DNA of 64,000 nt from Yamagishiella unicocca (taxonomy: Eukaryota; Chlorophyta; Chlorophyceae; Chlamydomonadales; Volvocaceae). Below the pieces are notes generated by a model that made no database searches, was not told the origin of the DNA, and saw only the letters and a list, made by a program, of their open reading frames with translations. This document shows, piece by piece, positions 23,054 to 34,167 of this stretch. Position numbers and translations under genes: made by a program. Where the stretch lies: contig BDSL01000082.1 in the NCBI GenBank assembly GCA_003116995.1, positions 372,001 to 436,000 of the forward strand, in the 5' to 3' direction. Every line of letters starts with the position of its first letter. The stretch's first letter is position 1.

Positions 23054-23563
23054 ATGGCCTACTTACGCGGGCTGGTTGCCAGGGGTTCTTCCGCTATGAT
23101 GACTGGGTGGAAAACCCGGAGGGAATTCTCAAGCAGCACTACCCGAGAGCGTCCTTGCTCCTTGCTGTTTATTTGTGGCTCAATGGATCTCTTCATCGAC
23201 TTTCCTGACGCCACAGTTGAAGACCTGCCGGCGACCCTGGAGGGCTTCCCTTCACCAACGCAGCATGGGTATGTGGTAGGCATCAATGCAGAGGAGAGCA
23301 CAGTGGACGTGGTCATACTCGGAAGAGGCACATCAAGCAATGCTGATGAGGCCAGCCAGCAAAGCAGCAGCACTACTTCTGTCAAGCTGGACCTGAAGAA
23401 GCCCAACAATGCGCAATACCTGAAGCAGATGAAGCAGCGGGCTGAGCAGTGCACTGCACCCATTGTGGGGGTGACGCCGATGCAAGAACCTCACCCTTCG
23501 TGCACTTTCGAATGGCACCCCATGGTGTTACCGCCACATGTCGCTTGCTGTTGGAGATTATGA
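23054..23563 (+). CDS. Unrecognised ORF, possibly a second gene or exon of the same element
   Basis: The frame is open from 23054; the convincing part starts at the internal ATG at 23183 (MDLFIDFPDATVEDLPATLE) and continues through a Ser-rich linker and a Lys-rich helix (NAQYLKQMKQRAEQC). The ORF ends CCWRL. No family is recognised. It could be a downstream exon of the 21807 ORF's gene or an independent small gene. The AT-rich stretch at 22850-23050 between them would be an intron or spacer. Confidence 0.35.
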   Translation: MAYLRGLVARGSSAMMTGWKTRREFSSSTTRERPCSLLFICGSMDLFIDFPDATVEDLPATLEGFPSPTQHGYVVGINAEESTVDVVILGRGTSSNADEASQQSSSTTSVKLDLKKPNNAQYLKQMKQRAEQCTAPIVGVTPMQEPHPSCTFEWHPMVLPPHVACCWRL

Positions 23564-25294
23564 GGAGAAGCCGAAGACATCTTAGAAACATGTTCAGGTG
23601 TTTACGCCTTTGCAAATGTGAATGGGTGTTCAAGGAACTCAAGGAGCTGAATGAGCGATCGGTTGGTCAGTCAGGCCCGGCCGTACGAACCCCCGATGGA
23701 CAGTGAGGGGGGGCCCCGAAAGGTTTGTAGAGGCGAGACCAGGACGGGCGCTGTGGAGAGGGTGGACAAGGCTTCGAACCTATAGCTTCTGTTTGTCCAG
23801 TCCGTGCGGGGTGCAGTGGTCACCGGTGGTTTCCTGCACGTGGTGATGGTGCCGCTTCAGAGACTTTTTGTGACCGCGGCGGCTTTTTGGCGGTCCTTGT
23901 TTCCGCGCCGCGAACACCCTGTTGTGTGGTCGCACTTTTTGTCAGCTGTCGCCCGCCATGGCATTGGCTACTTCTAGAAAACCAACCCAGCACCAAATTG
24001 CAGGAGCTGATACCCCAACAATGTCCCTGTTGCAAAGTATGTTGGCCCGAATTGAAAGCAATCCCATAGGAACATGGTAATTCGCCAATGAGGTCGCAGG
24101 GGCGTCACAAAGAGGTCAGCGCTTTATAAGTATTAAGGTGTTTAAAACCACCGGCGCCTGATGTGGCACCGCAATGTGCGTCCCTAGGTCGCGGAATCCA
24201 TCTTTGGATCCGAGTTTTTTCTTGAGCGGCTTGAGCCAACCCAGAAGCGGCGCCGGCCACCCCAAAGAGACACGAGCTGGCAGGCCCCCATGCTAATGGA
24301 AGGCCGCGCAACAGAACCGAAGCGTGAGCCGCGGCACTGATTTGGGTTGGGAGAGGGGATCGCCGTGAGGGTTTTGGCCCCCTGTTTTATTCCTTCTGAC
24401 GCCTCGGCCATAGCGGCCCCCGCAGCCGCTGAAGCTGGCGCAGCGGCGGCTCAGGCCGGGGCCAAGGGGGGGGAGAGGGGTTATAGTAATGATACAGGGA
24501 GGGTCGTGGCTGAGGGTGACTTGTCAGCTGCGATGCTCGTCCAATAGATCCTGATCAACGTACATGTACGGGTGGAGAGATGTTGTAGATGCGGTGTCGC
24601 AAGGGCGCGCGCCTTTCAGCCCAGACACTGTTCACCGGTGTTGCTGCAACTTACGGCTCCTGCAGCGTCTGATCCATTGCCGTCGAGAACGTTCTAGCAG
24701 CATGCCGTTCAACTGCGACCCTCATCGAGGTTTTGGACATGGGACATCTGACCCATACGTGCAGTACATTCGCAAAGTGATACACGTAGCTGCCAGAAGC
24801 AGCTTGGCATGCTGGTAGCATAGGGTAGCATGGACCGCGCGGGTACGTCCTCGACTGTTTGTTGGTCTGGTTCGGTCTGCGACAGCATGCGACAGCCGGC
24901 CCTCCCCTGTCCTCCGCGGTTCCCTTCGAGTCCTGCTAGGCTCCCTCCAAGGCCCTCGAACACAGTGCGCAGCGTAGGTTGATGGGCTGGGAACCTACGC
25001 AAAGGTACCTGCGAGATGACTTGGATGCGGCTGGGCGGTCGCTGGATCCCCTCTCCTGGATTGTATACGGCGGCGTCCACGACACGGTTGCCTTGGTTCG
25101 TTCCGTACCACACTCCCAGAAAGGCGCCTATCGCATGCGATACTGGGAAACGAGCATCGTTTTACTAGCAAGTAGCTGTGAGGATTGTGCACGGAAAGAA
25201 AGAGAGGACGAGCTGGAAACTCAAACTTCTTTAATCCTATTTGATATAGCTTATTGCCATGACTTTAGACCAGTCACATAGGTAAAGTGCCGCG
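23564..25294. other. Intergenic, no supported gene
   Basis: Open frames here are short and lack motifs or splice context. The right end should hold the promoter of the second cyclophilin gene. No tandem array or inverted repeat of note was seen. Confidence 0.4.
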
Positions 25295-27576
25295 ATGTCC
25301 GCGGCAGTTGCGGCGCTGTGCCGCGCCTCGGCCATCGGTCTGTCGCACTCGGGCGCCTTGGTGGCCGCAGGTTCCAGTCTCAGACCTGCGCTCAGATTAC
25401 GACTTCTCCACAGCAGCGCAGCGACAACCGCGGAAGCTTCCCGCCAGCCTAATGCGAACCTGCAACCGTACGGAGCAGGTTTCGGAGCAGCAGCTGGGAT
25501 CACAGCTGACCAGGCAGCCACCCAAGCCTTCCTCCGAAGCCGCTGGCCATACATTACTATCCTTGGACTCACCGCCTGCGGGACTCTCGCCTACAGGTCA
25601 GTAGTGTTCCATCGGAGCTCCAGCCGCTCCCATCCCTTCCGGAGCTCCAGCCGCTCCCATCCCTTCCGGAGCTCCAGCCGCTCCCATCCCTTCCGGGGCT
25701 CCAGCCGCTCCCATCCCTTCCGGAGCTCCAGCCGCTCCCATCCCTTCCGGGGCTCCAGCCGCTCCCATCCCTTCCGGGGCTCCAGCCGCTCCCATCCCCT
25801 CCTTTGGCCGCCCCACAAATGCACCCCGCCGAGGCGTGGACGCATGGTCCTGGGCGCCTGGCATACGGCACCTTGAGGTCGCGTTGATCCTGGACCAATC
25901 AACTGTCTAAAGCCTACAACCTGCTGCTGCTTCCCATGCGGCTACGGCGCCCCTGTTCCCGCTCTTGTTGGTGCTGCCCGCTTCTATTGCCCGCAGCGCC
26001 TTCCGCGAGCCGTCCGTGACGCAGCAGGTGTACCTGGACTTCGAGGTGGACGGAGAGCCTGCGGGGCGGGTGGTGGTTGGGCTGTACGGCAGGGAGGCGC
26101 CGCTGACGTGCGAGAACTTCGCTTCGCTGGGTGGGTACCGTGGGTCGCGGGTCGCGGGACAATCGGAAGGGGCGTGTGTAAAAACCGTTTTACGCAACGG
26201 GACAGGATAGTTGGCGCATGGTCGTCGGAAGGGGCGGGGGGCCGGGGGGCCGGGGGGCCGGGTGCGTGATTGTGGATGATTGTGGTTGTTGACGGGACGG
26301 GAGGGGCAGGGGCAGGCAAGGGGGTTGCGAGCTTTGGTACGAATGGAGCTAGGAGCTTGCTGAGCAACTGGCCCCACTTCCCGCAGCCTCTCAACTCCTT
26401 CCACTTGCCCACATGCCCCGTGCATGGGTCTCCTCTCTACATCCCCCTCCACATACACACCACCACCCCGCAGCCTCCCACGAGCGCGGCTTTGGCTACC
26501 GCAGCTGCCCAGTGCATCGCACCATGCACGGCTGGTCGGTGTGGACGGGTGACGTGACGCACGGCGACGGCAGCGGCGGCGTGAGCGTGTTCGGACCTAG
26601 CTTCGGCGTCGAGTCGATGGGTGTGCGGCACCGGCGCGGTAGTGTTTCCATGGTGCTAGACGAGGACGGCCGCTTGCGCAGCCAGTAAGGCCCAGGAGGA
26701 TGGGGGAGAGGGACCGACGGTGGGGGGAGGAGAAGGGGGCAGTGAAAAGGACAGTGAAAAGGGGAGAAAAGAAGGGAGGGAGAAAGAGCCTTAAGGAGGA
26801 CGCGAGAGAAGGAATGGGGGTGGGAATGGGGAAAAGGGGAGGGAAAGGGGAGAAAGAAAGGGTCCTTTCGCATGGCCAGAGCTAGGGACCATACCATGGC
26901 GCCCAAAAACACATACACATGCTTTCCCCTCACTTCCCGTCCCTCGTTACAGATTCTTCTTCACGCTGGTGACGACGCCAGGATTGGACCGTAAAGCAGG
27001 TACGGCGATGAAGGCTGGCTGGCTGGCTGGCTGGGTGGGTGGGGACAGCGAAGCGCCGTGAGGATGATATAGTCTTGGGCGCTGCGTCGGGATGTAGGGG
27101 GCCAAGCTGGCGTCCGGCGATCAGAGGGCAAAATGCCGGAGATGTACGGCATTGGTAACGCTAAAGAGTCATCCAGAAGTACGGCAGCTGTCTCGCTGCA
27201 TCGGCGTTGCGCATCATGGGAGTCATCCGGCCGCCGTGCATCCTGATTCCGTGCGACGAGCGTCATTGGTGACGAGCGCCCCTATAAGCACCGAACTACT
27301 TCTCCCCCTTCCCGATTTTCCTTGCAACTCCATGCCGACTCTACCTTTTTTCCCCTTTCCCCAAACCGCATATCGGCAGCTGCCTTCGGACGCGTGCTCC
27401 AGGGAATGGAGGTTCTGGAGCGGTTATCACGGTTGCCAACCCGGGGCGAAAGCGCGGATGGCCGACCCCTGGCGGATGTGCGACTGCGCGACAGTGGCCT
27501 GATGCTTCCCACGGAGGGCGCGGAGACGGCAGCGTCGGGGGCCAGGACAAGTCCGACAGCAGCACACCAGCGGTAG
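25295..27576 (+). CDS. Divergent cyclophilin-fold protein with presequence and possible membrane anchor
   Basis: Five exons with matching phase: 25295-25596, 25997-26130, 26474-26684, 26953-26999 and 27380-27576; about 296 residues. The N-terminal ~60 residues (MSAAVAALCRASAIGLSHSG, then LRLRLLHSSAATTAE) look like a mitochondrial or plastid presequence. WPYITILGLTACGTLAYR is a possible membrane anchor. The cyclophilin domain starts at VTQQVYLDFEVDGEPAGRVV. The active site is strongly altered: the canonical FHRxxxxFMxQGGDF region reads VHRTMHGWSVWTGDV, keeping the Arg but losing the Phe, Met and Gln. The ligand-binding Trp is Leu (PGLDRK), and the HVVFG His is missing (AAFG). QFF is retained. 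Low or no isomerase activity is inferred; a scaffold role is plausible. A TGTAA lies at 27765. Confidence 0.85.
25612..25802. repeat. 27-bp tandem repeat x7, intron 1 of second cyclophilin
   Basis: Seven copies of a unit beginning ggagctccagccgctcccat, alternating between ggagctcc and ggggctcc variants, start 15 bp after the exon 1 donor. Confidence 0.88.
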
Positions 27577-28674
27577 TGCAGGCGTCGGGGAGGAAATGGG
27601 GAGGACGGAGGAGTGAGGCCCGGGAGGTCCAGGCCGGTCGTGGGGATGAGTGGGAAATGGGGTTGGGGGACCCAGGTGGTGGTCAATGTGTGGCGAGGAA
27701 GGAGACGCAGCTTGGATGGAACACCGGCATCCGTGGTTATCCATACGCAGCCCTACGGGCGCACTGTAACGTGGCTCGTTCATGTGAGGAAGAGCGCTGG
27801 CCTTATTGCCAAGCCGCACTGACCGCACTGAGCGCCGCCGCACGGATGCTGTTTCCATCTGTCGGCTTGTAGCTCTAGTCAGGAGCAGCAGATGCAGGGG
27901 CCGCCTGCGCGTCCTGTGTGTGCAAGCCTGTGTCTGACTTTGGAAAGAAGTGTACAATTCGTGGCTCGCGAGGTACACTTTTTGGGTTGATCACTTTGTG
28001 TGATATAGGCAAAAGAGAGCAAGAGTGCGCATGTGTTGGGCAGCGTCTCCAAGATGCGCCCGAGCCCTGGTGGCCACATTGACGGGGATGTTTCAAAGTT
28101 ACGTGGCACAGCAGCGTGGTTGGCCACTGGGCTCTATAGGCGTGTATAGAACAGGTGGTTGTCGCTGAAAGGCCGGCCGATTACTGACTTGAGGATAAGC
28201 GCGCGATAGCAGTCGTCGTTATGCTCAGATCGCTGCAATGGTGGATCGGGAGCGCTTGACCCTATCTCGCCTCGTCAAGAGCGTGTGGCGGGATTTGGGA
28301 GGTAAGGCAGCCTTGCCATCTGGCCTATCCGACCCGCGGATTTGGCGGTACAACTTCGGACCTATGTTGCCGATTGGAGCTCGACCTTACTCCCTTGTTT
28401 CCCGCCTCAGCATGCATGCTCGTCCAACAAGACGAGCGACCAGCTGCCAATCACGGGTCCCTTTGGTTCTATGAACTGAATTCATATTACTTACGCATTT
28501 TACCAAAACTAGCTTTCTTACACGTAAAATGATACAAATGTGCTAACATAACAGCACCCGCGCGCCTTTTCGTCCGCGCAGTCGTCGCGCTACACACCTT
28601 TGCCTGTCGCCTTGAGCTGAGCTACCTTTATGCTCATGAGGAATTGAAAGCACATTGATAATTTGGGCAGGAAA
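27577..28674. other. Intergenic, with one candidate small exon
   Basis: It contains the 3' UTR of the cyclophilin-like gene (TGTAA at 27765). At 28238 an ATG opens MVDRERLTLSRLVKSVWRDL and ends at a good donor (G|GTAAGG). This could be a true first exon of the next gene, but its phase does not fit the next exon found. Confidence 0.35.
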
Positions 28675-31600
28675 ATGGGACGGTTCCAGGGCAGCGTGGC
28701 GGAGAATCTGACGGCCGAGGCTATGATACATGGCTGGGAGGCGATATGCAAGCTGTGGCAGGCATCTTCTTTGCTAGACGGACGAAGTTCAATGGGCCGC
28801 GAAGGGGCTGACGCACAAGACGACAACGCGCAGCAGGTGTGGGCTACGCGACACGTCTCTTTTCCCGAATGGTATCGCGTCGCAACAGCTATGTTTAATT
28901 GATCATGTTTGCGCCAAGGCCGCTGTCCAGAAATAACTTGTTGCAACGTCTCGACCTCTCGATGTTAGATTTGAGGTTTATACCGGTACCTTATTGTCGC
29001 CAACCTTCAAGGACTTTTTATATATTCAGCAACTTACTGTGTCGGGCGTGAATAACATTACGGCCTGCAATAACTTTAAATTCGTCAACCCGTCCAGCCG
29101 GCTCCTCGCCAAACCCTGACCCGTTCTGATATAGTTCCGTGTGAACATCCCTGACAGAATCTTCGCTCAGCCTTGGAGCTTCTTAAATCTGCCCTGGCAA
29201 AGTTCAGCTGCACTGTGGTGTACGACATATCTGGCCACACATACAATCCGATGCTCCACGAGCTTGACCCTGCCGACCCGGAGCTAGACGCCCTTCGGGT
29301 GAGGCCTGATGACAGTAGGTACCTGGCGGATGTGGCTGGTTAGGTGCTGACCGTCGCAGCACTTCGCACGACGCCAACGACTTCATAGGACATCTAACGA
29401 TCTTACCCTGCTTCCCTGCCTTATCCACGCAGCTGAGACACAGCTGCGGTGGCAGCAGCAGTGGTGCGATGGGTGAATCACTATGCGGCGCGGCGGTGGC
29501 GGGCGTGGTACGGCCGGGCCTTGTGGTTTCGGGGCTGGTGCGCGCACGGCCGCGTGTACGGGTGAGTGCGTTGGCCTTTCCTGCTTGCCAAGTTCCCGAA
29601 GGCAGCTGGTTAGGATCGGGACCGTCAGACCCGGGATAACGGAGTGGTGTCTGGGAGCTCAGCTACACGGCCTGGAACATGGGCCATGTCGGGCAGTGCT
29701 GCTGCCATGTAGGGCTGGGGCCGCCTTACTGGGGTAGTCCGTGGAGAAAAAACACAGGGTCAGAGCGCCACTTGGTGATGTGGCACTTGATTGCTTTGTC
29801 ACCACGCCCTCCTTCGTGCCGCCGCCTTCATTACGCCTTCCTTGCTCGCCCGTCCGTTTTTACTTGGCCAAACACACTTAGCCCCATTCCCCAACAGCCA
29901 CCCGACACGCCCATTCCCATACTCGTTTTCGGCAACACCCCCATTGTCTCCCGCTGCTGCCGCCACCGCCTGGCAGATATCCCTGCCCACCTCGCTCGCC
30001 GGTCGCCGTTCTCCTGCGACCCAACCCGCCACCACCGCCAGCCCCCCCACCGCCACCACCGCCACCCCACCCACCGCCCACTCCACCCCCACCAACACCG
30101 GCACCATCGACGTCGAAACCACCACGACTGAGGCTCCGGAACCCGCGCCACCTCCAACCAGCGCCCCAGCTCCGGAACCCGCGGCCTCCGTGACCGGAAC
30201 CGCACCTCTACGCCAGCCAGCCCCTGCCGCCGCCCACACCGACACGTCCCCCGATCCCACAGCCAACACGGGCACCCAGGTTTCGGCCTCCCAGCGGCAA
30301 CTGCCGCTCTACAACAGCCACGAACGCGGCGGGGAGGCAGCCGCCGCGGACGCACAGGGGCGGGAACACGGGCAGGGTCAAATGGGGGCGTGCTCCGGAA
30401 CCGCCCACGGGCCCCCTGCCACGGGCCCCGCAGCTGCTGACGGTGGTGCTGGCGGCGGCGTCGCTGGCGGCGGCGGTGCTGGTGGCGGCTTCGCTGGCGG
30501 CGGCGTCGCTGGCGGTGGCGTCGCTGGCGGTGGCGTCGCTGGCGGTGGCGTCGCTGGCGGTGGCGTCGCTGGCGGCGGCGGCGCAGGCGGCGACGGTCTC
30601 CGCGGTCCGCTGCAGCTGCTGCTGATGCTCCGGGCGGGGAACAGCGGCGGCGGTACCACCGCCGCCAAAGGGCCCATGGTGCGCAGTAGCGGCAGTAGCG
30701 GGAGCGGCGAGGCCGCCAAGGCTTCTCGGCGCGCAGGGCGGCCAGGGGAGCAGCAGGGGCGAAGGCGGGACCCCAAGGGCGGCAGCGCTGACGTGGCAGG
30801 CAAGTACGGCAACAGCGCCTTGGATGTCGCCGCTGGCGACGGCGCCGTCGCCGCTGGGGTACCCGCCGCGGGGTACGCGGCGGGCGAGTATGGCGGCGGT
30901 GAGGCTTGCGGCGGCGGCAGCTTGGAATCTGGGGACGGCGACAGCGGCGATGACGACGTGTGCTACCAACAGTACGACACCAGCGCCCACCACTCCACCG
31001 CGTACTACAGTCAGCAGCGGCCTCAGTCGCCGCCGCCGGCGCCGCAGGTGCCCCATCTGGCCACGGCCAACGCGGGCACGGCACTGCCCGTCGCAGGCGC
31101 CCGCGGGATTGCCGCCACCGGTGCCGCCGCAGCCCCAGCACATTCCTCGGCTGTGCCGGTGCTCCTGGCTTTGGAGCGAGCTGCCACGTGCGCGGCGGCA
31201 TCGTCACGTGGCCAGCTGCAGGGGCACGGTGTTGTCGTACAGGCCGCTACCGCGCCGCCGCCGCCGACGGGTAACCCATCTGCGTTAGGCGCCGCCGCTT
31301 GGCAGCCAGGGGGCAGCAGGAGCAGCGGCCTCGGTGACAACGGCGTTGAGCCGGTCGGTGCCAGTGGTAACGGCGCCGCCGCCGGCGGCATCAGTAGCAA
31401 TGGAACGCGGGGGAATGGCCACATGCCTAACGGCGCTTTGACGGGTGCGGCGGCGGCCGCCGCGTCGGCGGCGGCAGCTGCTGTCAAGGCTGCCGCGGCC
31501 GCCGCGGCGGCGGCGACGTCACGCCCCGGCACTCCCGCGGGCGCGTTACCGCAGGGCCCGCGCTCCGCCGCCGGTCGAGCCGTTGCCACCTCCGCCGCCA

Positions 31601-32325
31601 GTGCCAGTGCCGGTGCCGTTGGTCAACCGACCGCCGTTGCCAACGTGGGGCAGCCTTCGTACGGCCCTCCAAGCCAGGGTCTCCGCTATGGTGCTGACAG
31701 CAAAAAGCAGTCGACGTCCAGCTCCGAGACCACAGCTCCTCCGCCTGCAGCCGCGCCGCCGCCGTCGTACAGGAACGGGCGCGGCAGCGGCGGGGACGAG
31801 GGCGGCGGAGGTGGCGGCGACGCTGTGACGCTGCCTCGTCGGCAGTACAGCGGCGGGCGCGCAGGCAGCTTGCCATCGGGGGCGGAGGGCGAGGCGCCGG
31901 CTGCTGCAGCGGCGGCGGCTGCGGGGCGTCCCACTGCTCCCGTTGCCCGTGCTCCTAGGCCTGTGCCGCAAGGACGGCAGCAGCAGCCTCAGCAGCAGCC
32001 TCAGCAGCAGCCTCAGCAGCAGCCTCAGCAGCAGCCTCAGCAGCAAGCACAGCAGCAGCCTCAGCAGCAAGCACAGCAGCAGCCTCAGCAGCAAGCACAG
32101 CAGCAGCCTCAGCAGCAAGCACAGCAGCAGCCTCAGCAGCAGCAGCATTACCAGCAGCAGTACGATCGAAGGGATTGGCCGAATCGCCCATGCTATGGCC
32201 ATCCACGGGAACAACGCGAACATTACGAGCGCCACACAGCGCCCACGCAAGAACCGTATCAGCAGCAGGGGCAGCAGCCACCGCAACGACATCAGCATCG
32301 GCAACAACAGCAGCAACAACAGCAG

Positions 32326-32357
<32 letters not shown>

Positions 32358-32715
32358 TCGAGGCAGGACCATCGACGGCGGCAGTGAGGCAGCTCAGGTG
32401 ACACGTGGTCGGCCCGCCAGCCACTACCCAAGCGGCGAGCAGCAGCAGCTAGCGGCGTCGGACGCGGCGCATGCGGAGGCGGATGCCGACGTGGTTGCTG
32501 GTGGTTTCGGAGGCGAAGAGCGGGAGTACAACGGTTGGGAGGACCCCGAGCACGGTGACCGAGGCGAGGGGGGCAGGCGGGGTAGCCGCGGCGGGGGGCG
32601 GCGGGGTCGGGGGGCTGGTGCGGGCCGGCGAGGCGGGGGGCGCGGGGCAGCAGGATGGAAGCGGAGGGGAGCGGGGGGAGTGGACGTGGCGGTAGATGCC
32701 GGCCATGAGCAGTGA
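28675..32715 (+). CDS. GrpE-like domain protein with very long low-complexity tail
   Basis: Four exons in phase: about 28675-28836, 29158-29298, 29433-29561 and 30280-32715; about 950 residues. Exons 2-3 read NLRSALELLKSALAKFSCTV, then YNPMLHELDPADPEL, then GVVRPGLVVSGLVRARPRVR and VSAS. This order (helix, 'DPNxHEA'-like turn, two beta strands ending in an 'RPAxVxV'-like strand) resembles the C-terminal half of GrpE, the nucleotide-exchange factor for Hsp70. The match is weak, so the role is tentative. The last exon encodes over 800 residues of Gly/Ala/Ser/Gln-rich sequence: a GGGVA repeat (near 30440-30590), QQPQ repeats and a pure Gln run (31976-32360), ending in a Gly/Arg tail (GRRGRGAGAGRRGGG). 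The start could be further upstream. A separate gene for the large exon cannot be excluded. Confidence 0.5.
30440..30590 (+). repeat. Coding GGGVA/GGGFA tandem repeat
   Basis: Fifteen-base units (ggcggtggcgtcgct) encode repeated Gly-Gly-Gly-Val-Ala in the large exon of the GrpE-like gene. Confidence 0.75.
31976..32360 (+). repeat. CAG-rich coding repeat (QQPQ and poly-Gln)
   Basis: CAGCAGCCT and CAGCAAGCA units alternate, followed after a less repetitive basic stretch by CAG/CAA runs. In the plus frame they encode glutamine-rich sequence. Confidence 0.8.
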
Positions 32716-34167
32716 TCTGGCTTGGGTCGCAGGGTTAATGAAGCATGGTACGGGCGGAAGGCAGGTGGGATGGTACGGGGGGACGAAAGGCAGGGAGGTT
32801 GGAGACGTAGATTGACTTGGGGTCGCAGGGTGGTTGCAGGGTGGCTGAACCGTGGATCCGAACCTACGCATGTGAATGAATGAGCTGGGAACAACTGGCT
32901 TAATGAATGCGCCTGGTTTGATGCACGCCATAATACATGCTATTCTTTGGTACATCTGTTGGCACGGGCTTGGTTACGTTGGTGGTTACGACAGTTTATC
33001 AACGACCGACCTGTACGGATTTTGAGTGTGGCTTTGGCGGATCCTGGCTTCTCCTGACTTGGTGGGCGCTCCGGGTGCTCCAATCGTAGAGAATGGGTCG
33101 CCGGCTGGCAGCTGCGGCTGCTTACATCGTTCGCTTCTGAATTAGCTGCGGCTGTTAGATGGGGCGGTTACGATGTCTGACGATGTCTGCAAGGCTTGAG
33201 CCCGTTTGGCGGGTTTCGGGACATGTTGTGCAAGGGGTCGGCACCCCAGCTGACGTGCGTACGGACATGGCCGGGCTTATGTGTTTTCGTTCTACTTGTC
33301 GTGTGCGTTTTCCTCGCGGCCTACGTCTAATAATACTGTTATGGCTGCTGGGCCTTCCAACATGGAAAATTAGTACAACTTTTCGGCGCATGGCTCGGCG
33401 GTTGGCCACCAACCGAATTCTCACGGCAAGCTGGCAACTTCGATGCCATGGGTGACTGTGGCTGGTGACCGCCTTTGGTATCGATGCGACTGATTTGCCC
33501 CCGATAGGAAGGAATGGTGCTTGTGACGTGAACTGCTGAACGCCGTGACCACCTCAGCATCCCAAGGTATGCTGCCGGTACCCGGTAGGGATGGATGAGG
33601 CTTCTCCAGGATGCCCTCTGCCCGCCTACCACGCTTTTTTCTGTCCCTTATCAGTCAAGGTCCCAAGCTGCCAATAGTTGAGATTTGTTTTTACAATAAA
33701 CGCGTTAACAGCAGCAGCACCGTAGGACGAGTATCTTTTAATGCGCGTCGTGCCGTACAGCAGTGTGTCCTGTTTCAACAAAAATGTAGGCCTCATGCCG
33801 CACAGATCTCGTATGAAGTAGCAAGGGTACCTCGTCCCTGACATGCCATACATTCGTCCCATGCCCGCACCCACCTAATGCGCCAACACAGCACAGCAGC
33901 GCCCCTCAACTGCTGCTTCATAAGTGCCGACCTAGAGGTTCCCTCCCAACCCTTCCAACTGCACCGCCACACCCAGCCTCCTCCCATCGCCTCAACCCAC
34001 CGCGATCGCCACACCAACACCGCACCCCATCCCGCAACTCTGCAATCCCCGACGACGACGGCGGCGACGACGATGGCGGCGGCGACGATGATAGCGACGG
34101 TGGCAATAAGCGGGTCGGTCCCTTCCAGCGCTTCTCAGGACACCCAGGAGCGGACTAGCTCGGGGAC
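32716..34167. other. Convergent intergenic region
   Basis: It lies between the stop codons of the GrpE-like gene (+) and an unrecognised gene (-). A TTACA at 33691 is TGTAA on the minus strand and could end the latter's transcript. No further gene is supported. Confidence 0.4.

Noticed and set aside
28238..28301. Candidate first exon (MVDRERLTLSRLVKSVWRDL) for the GrpE-like gene
   Set aside because: The donor leaves one base over, whereas the next coding-like exon needs phase 0; kept only as a possibility in the intergenic note.
29831..31207. 458-residue minus-strand ORF opposite the Gln/Gly-rich exon
   Set aside because: Arg/Pro-rich shadow of GC-rich sequence; the plus frame has better amino-acid variety (DDDVCYQQYDTSAHHSTAYY) and connects in phase to upstream exons.
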